Source of the DNA: Imbricaverruca yamaguchii
Lineage: Eukaryota > Arthropoda > Thecostraca > Neoverrucidae
Assembly (NCBI GenBank): GCA_034440575.1
Contig: JAOTOL010001601.1
Location: 858,501-922,500, forward strand
Direction: 5' to 3'
Length of the DNA: 64,000 bases
Made by a program: the position numbers and the translations under genes. Shown piece after piece: positions 58,784-64,000 of this stretch; position 1 is the stretch's first letter; every line of letters starts with the position of its first letter. The notes beneath the pieces are model-generated. The model had not been told where the DNA came from. It ran no database searches and worked only from the letters and a program-made list of their open reading frames with translations.

Positions 58784-61700
58784 TCTGCTTTCCTGCTTTC
58801 TTCTTGGGAAAGGTTTAACGTACATGTGAGCCATGGATTCTTTGAATAAATCCGCTTGCTTTGTGTCGCATAACATCTTACAACATACACACCACATCGC
58901 CTTAATCATCTGTGTCAATCACCAATGACCGAGAGCCACCAGCGGGTAAATTCGAGCGACCACGCCACCTCACGAATTATTTACTGCCAATTTGCATGTT
59001 GAAGATAACAACAAGAGATATTTGCCTTTTCCTTTCGGCGTGCCTTTCTATTTGTAAAATAGATAATAGCACAATCAGCGTTAGGGAAAAAATTTGGTAT
59101 GTTGTTGAAGCTGGCAATTGCCATTTGCTTTTTTTCAGTAAACGCCGAGGCTGATCTGGAAACCAATTGACAGATACACATATTTCATGTTGCTGAATAT
59201 TTCTGATCATCTATGATGCCGCAAATCAGTCAAAATAAAACTACGTGCAACATTTACTGCGATGTACAATTTCTCCTCCTTTATTTGAGAGCTGAACAAC
59301 ATATTACATATTGACGTGATTTAGGCGTAGCTTATTACACTGGAGTGTTCACAGAAACTTTGGCGAAAGTATTACTTTGAGGTCATGAACAGCGCCACAA
59401 GTTAGCTGAAATTAAGAACGTTGTTTTTTTAGGCTATCAATTCAATGCCAATTTGACCAGGGTCCAATTTGACAAGAAATGTGTTGTATAACTATATAAC
59501 GACACGGGGGAATTTCCGTACGTCGTAGATCCATGCATTAATTCGTGAAAGGGACCTGGGCTACATGAACACCCGACATTCCTCGTTCGTCGAACACGGC
59601 GGCAACATCTCGGCATGCAGACGCCACACATCTCGGACGTTCACACCGCCAGACACGTGCCGTGCGCGTCCGAGCGTGTTATTCCCACGGCAGGCGCACG
59701 CCAGCCGGCCGGCCACCCGGAAGCCGCCCACTACCCGGGGAGACGACCCCGTCGGCCGACCGACTGTGTCCACCGGGCGACATCTGCCGACTCAGCTGCG
59801 CGGCCGCTGGCGTGGGAAGGGCGACGCGCGCGACAGTCACGCCCGACTGGCTCCGCCGGCGTCGACGCGCCGCGTCGCCGAGGACGCTGCACTGACGCCC
59901 GGCACTTCCGGGCGCGGTCCGGCGGGAGCGTGGGGGTCTGTCCGACAGCACAGCGGGCCCCGGTCGGACCTTCGTGCCCGTCGGCGCTCCGCTCCACCTC
60001 AGAGCTGGGGTGGGGCACTCCTGGACGGTGCAACCACTGCAGGCGTGCCGCCAGGGGCAGAAGTTTACGGAAGTTATTTTGAAGGGTCCAAAAGCTGTAA
60101 TTATCCAGGCCTCAAGCTATCTTTCAGCCCCACCCCCAAGTTAAGCAATGTTCCACCGTTGCGTACCGATATATTCAGTTATGCCATCTGATGAACCTAT
60201 GCAATTTAAAAGGGGGAATATTGGATGATGTATGATACGAGATGCTTAGCTACATTCTGCTCATTCCAACTTCCAATTCATCGTATGGTTTGTGCAGGAC
60301 GACCAAGATATTTCAAATCATCAGAAATACTTCATCTTCTGAATTCACGCTCTGCTACCTAATGCTTCAATGGTGAAGAATATCGGGAACATCCTGCCCG
60401 CTTCCGCAACACTGACACTCTAAGGTACAGGATCCTCCGTGTCGAACCTGTGTCCGCGTTCAGCCGTGTTTTGATGAGCATGGTGGTGGAGTCTCCCACG
60501 TCAAGGTGCTCGAAGAAGGGCCGCCCGTCCACGCCAGCGCCCTTGAGGATGTCCAGCCAGCAGTGGGCGGCCGCTTCTCTCCGCTGCTCTGGCTGCTGCG
60601 CCCCCACCTGGAGCCGCTCCTCTGTCGCAGGCCACGTGATCAGCAGCGGCCAAGGTCAGCAAAAACAATGACATTTGAACAAGACTACGAAGGCAATTTT
60701 ATTATCAATGAAAATGAGATATGGCGCGTGATGCCCAAATAAATGTGTATCGTGTCGTGATGTGGGCAAATAAACTTCTTCCTCCAAGTTACATACATAA
60801 AAATATGCAAAAGTATTTTGTGGCCGGAGCATTATCTGCGGCTTGAAGTCATTCTTACCTCCCTGTAAGTCATTCCACACGGCAACTGATAAGTTTAACC
60901 CGATCCGAACCGGCACCGGCACGAGTCTGATAATTTTGGGGATCTCAGTAACGGTTGGTGGCAGGTAGGCCTGAATTTTTCACGGCCCACGCTTTGTCGA
61001 TCGTTCCTTACGAACTGTTTTAATGCACGCAGTAACTAGTCAACGAACGTTTGTCTCACTACCGATTTTCTTGAGCCTCCATGCGCAGAACTCTGTCATC
61101 GCAGAGTGATGAATGCACAAGCACAGCCTGTCCGTGAACATCTGCAGATGCAGCGTCAGTCATCAAGTTCTAATCCAGTCGGTTACCTTCGATGAAGATG
61201 GGAAGTGCGTCCACAAACTGACGGCCCTGTGACGTCATGCCGGGATCATCTGGCATCGCATAGTCTGCGAACCTGCAGTCAGAGACATCAGAGTAAGTAG
61301 ACGACCAGTTAGCGAGTGCTTGGTGCTGGAGTACCGACTCCGATTCAATAAACAATCATAAAGCGGGATAAGTATTCCAGATTATTGAAGCATTGACCTA
61401 ACTGAAGATGCATTATGATGTACATATGATAATGTTTTGCTTGTATGCGCTTTAATTTGTTTTACTGGGAACACAGATTACAGTTCCACTTTGAAAGTAC
61501 ACGTGTGCCAGCTGTGTCTTCAAATTCATCTTCTTAACTGCCACATAGCTGATATAATAAATCCCGTTAGTGTTGATAATTACATTTATTGTGTGTGGAA
61601 CGTAAGTCCAAACTTTGAAACTTCTTGTCGCAAGTTTTTTACATTTTTCTTTACGCAAGCAGCGCTGAGGAAAGTGAAGGACTGAAATTTCTTCTTTCTC

Positions 61701-63758
61701 AGTTCAGCCATGAACACAATGTTGGGCTCACTAGGTTATTTGTCATGACATGTATAGTCGATAACTAGCTTCACGGAATGGTGCAATTTAACACGGAGGT
61801 GACACACAATCAGCAACTGCTGGTGCAGTCAGCAATCAGCAACTATTGGTGCTATTGAAGTGATCTCTTCGTATTATTGCGGCGCACAACTGATAACTGA
61901 CGGAAGTGATCTCTTATTATTGTGGCGGAGCATAACTGATAACTGACTCTTCTCTTGATCTCTTAGTAATGTGGCGGCGCACAACTGATAATGGACAAAA
62001 GCGACCGTGACGACGACCCGATTTGACGGCGCCGCCAGTTCCGGCAGCGCCGTTCCGCCACCGATCCCGGCCGGGACGTCCGAGCAGACGGTGAGTGGGT
62101 GGCGACAGACAATCCCACGGCCGCACCGTTCCGCCGCCGTCCCGGCGAGCGACCGCGAGCGCCCCGGGCCGGTCACGTGACCAGCCTGGTCACGGTCCGG
62201 CGCGGACGGTCCGGCCGGCCGCCGGCGATTGGGCCGATCACCGCCGTCTTGCAGCTCCGGCGCGGTGGTGGCGCCTGCCACCTGGCGTCGTTTCCGATAA
62301 ACAGGCTGTCCACGACGCGACACGAGCCGGCCATGACTTTGATAATCGGCCGGTGTTTAGAGTAGGATAAGTCGGCCGGAAAATGACAGGCAGGCGGGTC
62401 CCATCTGGCTGGTCAGCCACACGAATCGGGGCTCCGGGGAGGACAGCCTATTGGATGGGCTCACGTCGCTGACAAGTCGCAATGCACGCACCTCGCGTAT
62501 TCCGCCGCACCGCTGCTGGCTGCTGACCCCGGCTGGTGACCTCTCACTGACCTGGGCGCCTTGACCCGGACGCGGGCGGCTCGGGAGCCATCGGTTGTGG
62601 ATCAGCCCGCGGCTGTCCTATGCTGGTGACCTCTCACTGACCTGGGTGTCTTGACCCTGGGAGCGGGCGGCTCGGGAGCCATCGGTTGTGAGTCAGTCCG
62701 CGGCTTTCCTATGCTGGTGACCTCTCACTGACCTGGGTGTCTTGACCCTGGGCGCGGGCGGCTCGGGAGCCATCGGTTGTGAGTCAGTCCGCGGCTTTCC
62801 TATGCTGGTGACCTCTCACTGACCTGGGTGTCTTGACCCTGGGAGCGGGCGGCTTGGGACCCATCGGTTGAGGGTCGGTCCGCGGCTGTCCCATGCTGGT
62901 CTTGACCACGATCTTCTCGTCGGGGCTACATCGGACCAGCACCTGCTCGTCGATGGCCTGTTGCACGTGCCGATCGTACTGGATGTACACCATCATCTCG
63001 TAGCTGGTCCTCTCGTCCTGCCGGTGAGCAGCATTATTCAGTGGTAGTTTCTCCAATGGATCCATAGGTGGAATATATGAAAAGCACGGACGTGCAAGTA
63101 AGACTAAGATATTAATGGGCACTTTAGATATGCTTAGATTTGGATTTCACCGGCCCACGTAGTCTGAAATTATCTCTAACCGATAATAACACCGGTCCTT
63201 GTTTAATACCGACTGACATATAATCTACACTGGACAGCAGCTGTCTGAGGTAAATTACAAAGAATGCATCTCTTCTCCTTCAGTCGATGCCACTTTGTTT
63301 CACATACCTTTGGACTTATATCTGCTCAATCCGATTGGCCCCAACATTGGCACCGATTTTGTGCCATCAGAACGTCGGCACCGATTGTTCGCCACGACCG
63401 CATTGCCACCAACTGTTTGCCATGGTCACATGGACATCGAGTGTTTGCCATGGTCACATTGACATCGAGTGTGCGCCACGAAAACATTGGCGCCGATTGA
63501 TGACATCCCAAATGTTTCAGTACCAAAACAAAAGAGCGGGAAAATGATCCACACTTGACACGCGCGTGCTGCCCACCTCGTCTTCGACCACCTTGACGCC
63601 ACAGTCCTCCACGTTGACCTTCAGTTTGACGCGTCTCTGGCCGTCACTGGTGGAGCGACAGGACAGGGGGAACCCTCGGGCGTACACCAGTCCGAAGAAC
63701 GGGGCGTCAATCGAAGCCACGATCATCAGCGTCGACTTGGTGCATGCCACGCTCACAG
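55036..63758 (-). CDS. ZP-domain transmembrane protein, cuticlin type (3' eight exons, partial)
   Basis: Eight exons joined by GT-AG introns with matching phases encode 459 residues, a stop and one partial codon. The 5' exons, including any signal peptide, lie beyond base 64000. Order: ZP-N ([20 protein letters not shown] onward, Cys in A and B), linker, ZP-C (HCWLDI, then the [14 protein letters not shown] strand, [32 protein letters not shown]), a Cys-rich [10 protein letters not shown] loop, a furin-type RHRR site, a membrane-proximal stretch, one transmembrane helix and a 33-residue basic tail. Such proteins are known to be cleaved and to polymerise in apical extracellular matrix or cuticle; that role is inferred from the family. 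I cannot name the orthologue. Introns are unusually rich in minisatellites. Confidence 0.88.
55303..55391 (-). mobile_element. Truncated SINE at the last intron's acceptor
   Basis: GGTTATTGGCCTTTACGACA, GTTGAGTCATGTGGCG and CTCACGCCGATTGATTGCGA identify the SINE's 3' half; the 5' tRNA-like half is missing. CCTGGAAACAGGG lies on both sides (55283-55295 and 55392-55404) as the target duplication. In sense orientation that duplicated word is CCCTGTTTCCAG/G, the 3' splice site of exon H. Confidence 0.85.
55727..56420. repeat. 18-bp minisatellite with 5'-splice-site-like unit
   Basis: TGACCTGTGATATCTTTC repeats about 12 times in 55727-55945. Degraded units sharing TGACCT(G/C)TG continue to about 56420. 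In the sense strand each unit contains CACAG/GTCAGA, matching the exon G donor CACAG/GTCAGT. Both strands are open in frame (KISQVR on minus, CDIFLT on plus), which is artefact. Confidence 0.95.
56430..56610. repeat. About 79-bp tandem duplication covering the end of exon G
   Basis: AGCACCTGGCATTGAGGG and GGAG/CC.CAGGTCAGT-like segments occur twice in tandem. The first copy is coding and the second is intronic or alternative coding. Confidence 0.8.
56564..56708 (-). CDS. ZP gene exon G: membrane-proximal region
   Basis: 145 bp, acceptor ACCCCCTCAG/ATC. The preferred donor is GCCCACAG/gtcagt, which gives the phase required by exon H. It encodes [20 protein letters not shown] then [17 protein letters not shown] and RLHSQEPT. 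The 3' end is uncertain: AGAG/gtcggc, GAGG/gtatgc and AGAG/gtcaag downstream also keep the phase, because this end of the exon is itself tandemly duplicated. Confidence 0.65.
57300..57683. repeat. 34-bp minisatellite seeded at exon F donor
   Basis: From 57300 to about 57560, seven or eight units of TGACCTGGACGGGGTGAAGG plus ACACACCTCAACAC (34 bp). Diverged units with GTGCAGGCTACACC.CACCACT continue to the exon F donor. In the sense strand each good unit reads CCAG/GTCAGTGTTGAGGTGT, the same pattern as the real donor CCCG/GTCAGTGGTCGGGTGT. Confidence 0.92.
57684..57889 (-). CDS. ZP gene exon F: end of ZP-C, Cys loop and furin site
   Basis: 206 bp, acceptor GGTCTTCCGCAG/GG, donor TTCCCG/gtcagt. 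It encodes [38 protein letters not shown], then RHRR at 57756-57767 (R-x-R-R furin consensus). The membrane-proximal stretch then begins. FKAFKFP..asLHLRC...VC is the last conserved ZP-C block of invertebrate cuticlin-type ZP proteins. The exon ends in phase 0. Confidence 0.88.
57916..58115. repeat. 64-bp triplicate just upstream of exon F acceptor
   Basis: TGTGGGGCGGACACCGGTCA begins units at about 57917, 57981 and 58045 (64-bp period), each ending CGCGCCCACCAGCA. The first unit begins 28 bp upstream of the exon F acceptor. Confidence 0.9.
58476..58622 (-). CDS. ZP gene exon E: core of ZP-C
   Basis: 147 bp (49 codons), acceptor CTGCACCGACAG/AT, donor CACACCCG/gtacgt. It encodes [17 protein letters not shown] and [17 protein letters not shown], two conserved ZP-C Cys regions. 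Phase 1 at both ends, so skipping would be in-frame but would remove both Cys. A TA/TG dinucleotide tract lies 30-160 bases upstream of its acceptor. Confidence 0.88.
58652..58783. repeat. (CA)n plus (TA)n compound microsatellite upstream of exon E acceptor
   Basis: Nearly 100 bp of CA repeat followed by TATA repeat. On the transcribed strand it becomes (UA)n(UG)n ending about 30 bases before the AG of exon E. Confidence 0.96.
59560..60090. other. CpG-rich block in intron D-E
   Basis: GC- and CpG-rich, with frames of up to 208 codons on plus and 155 codons in another frame. There is no recognisable domain, and the splice phases of the flanking exons do not require it. Treated as intronic. 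An internal promoter or CpG island is possible but unproven. Confidence 0.4.
60448..60621 (-). CDS. ZP gene exon D: first half of ZP-C
   Basis: 174 bp, acceptor GCCTGCGACAG/AG, donor GGACACAG/gttcga (weak at +3 to +6). It encodes [20 protein letters not shown] then [10 protein letters not shown] and [18 protein letters not shown]. The CWLDI and VGD.TTM.I motifs mark the start of ZP-C. Entry and exit are both phase 1, so skipping it keeps the frame. Confidence 0.88.
61187..61272 (-). CDS. ZP gene exon C: linker between ZP-N and ZP-C
   Basis: 86 bp, acceptor CTGACTGCAG/G, donor ATCGAAG/gtaacc. It encodes [20 protein letters not shown] then DALPIFIE. Entry and exit phases match exons B and D. 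It contains no Cys, in line with an inter-domain linker. Confidence 0.85.
62040..62345. other. CpG-rich block in intron B-C
   Basis: Strongly GC-rich with frames open on both strands and no domain. It could be an unmethylated regulatory block; nothing specific is visible. Confidence 0.4.
62527..62915. repeat. 91-bp tandem repeat made of exon B's end plus its splice donor
   Basis: CTGGTGACCTCTCACTGACC starts at 62532, 62622, 62713 and 62804, a 90-91 bp period. In the sense strand each unit reads exon-like sequence, then CACCCAG/GTCAGTGAGAGGTC. The functional-looking copy is the one next to the coding exon (boundary 62823/62824). A frame reading through it meets a stop within 14 codons. Confidence 0.93.
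62824..63017 (-). CDS. ZP gene exon B: second half of ZP-N and linker
   Basis: 194 bp, acceptor CACCGGCAG/GACGAG, donor CACCCAG/gtcagtgag. It encodes [20 protein letters not shown] and LVRCSPDEK, the last strands and fourth Cys of ZP-N, then a proline-rich linker ([16 protein letters not shown]). The final 90 bp of the exon, donor included, are the first unit of the 91-bp tandem repeat that fills the start of the next intron. It ends two bases into a codon completed by exon C. Confidence 0.85.
63340..63500. repeat. Diverged 30-bp repeat in intron A-B
   Basis: About five units near 30 bp, of type CATTGGCACCGATTGTTCGCCACGA or CATTGACATCGAGTGTGCGCCACGA (shown as words CATCGAGTG and GCCA.G). It lies within the intron and does not include the splice site. 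Confidence 0.7.
63577..63758 (-). CDS. ZP gene exon A: first half of ZP-N
   Basis: 182 bp. The acceptor follows a TTCTTCATTTTCAG tract; the donor is GACGAG/gtgggc. The exon enters with one base borrowed from the previous exon and leaves in phase 0. It encodes the start of ZP-N with three Cys (ACTKS, LSCRS, EDCGV) in the usual order. The previous exon is not found in the remaining 240 bp of the window. Confidence 0.88.
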
Positions 63759-64000
63759 CTGAAAATGAAGAAGAACAATAAACTGTGATGACAATGATAG
63801 ACAAGGGGCACTGATGCTGTGCAGGGTGTGCTGCTATATATATATAACACATATTGTAACATTTTGTGGTGGTAACGTGAATGGTCTCTTGGTGACATGT
63901 AAATAACATTGGATGTGCATGGCGTGATCGATTTCAGCGAGCTCAATGCTTCGTTCTGTATGAGTAACAGCGTGTCTTGGGTATTCGTCGGGCCGTTTCT

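Noticed and set aside
59565..60191. 208-residue plus frame as an additional exon or gene
   Set aside because: CpG-rich DNA with few stops; lies in a ZP intron whose flanking phases already match; no domain.

Overview
The window is animal (metazoan) nuclear DNA, not bacterial. It holds GT-AG introns with consistent phases, a zona-pellucida (ZP) domain gene, tRNA-derived SINEs, decayed non-LTR retrotransposons, TTAA-flanked MITEs and an unusually dense set of minisatellites. A cuticlin-type ZP membrane protein, LINE fragments and short CCTAA runs suggest an arthropod, perhaps a crustacean. That placement is inference with low confidence.

Layout. Bases 1-13300 are mostly non-coding: CpG-rich blocks (950-2400, 11100-12400), minisatellites, a (TC)n tract, three SINE copies (4404, 9101, 9306) and the 3' end of a LINE ORF2 (9944-10256). 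Bases 13300-24500 hold a perfect hairpin, (TA)n, 47-bp and 94-bp arrays, a broken LINE ORF1 (about 16974-17855), a diverged array of 240-310 bp units, the first piggyBac-like MITE and a KpnI-palindrome minisatellite. Bases 24500-48000 hold a 27-bp array, the second MITE with intact TTAA ends (29322-30151), arrays of 20, 21/23, 48, 51 and 39 bp units, an 80-bp-arm hairpin (38300-38480) and nested palindromes (45195-45877). Most long open frames here are by-products of arrays whose units keep the frame.

Bases 48198-51758 look like one 3.56-kb transposable element. It has 370-bp terminal inverted repeats and perfect 10-bp target duplications, and encloses a broken minus-strand gene of a widespread but unnamed metazoan protein family.

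Bases 55036-63758 (minus strand) carry the only gene I can assign with confidence: eight 3' exons of a type I membrane ZP-domain protein. They run from ZP-N through ZP-C, a furin-type RHRR site, a transmembrane helix and a short tail to the stop codon. Exon phases agree across all seven introns and give 459 residues; the 5' exons lie beyond base 64000. Three introns begin with minisatellites whose repeated unit contains that intron's own 5' splice site. A SINE has inserted beside the last acceptor and duplicated it in its target-site duplication. These splice-site repeats and the long-TIR element are the most interesting features.
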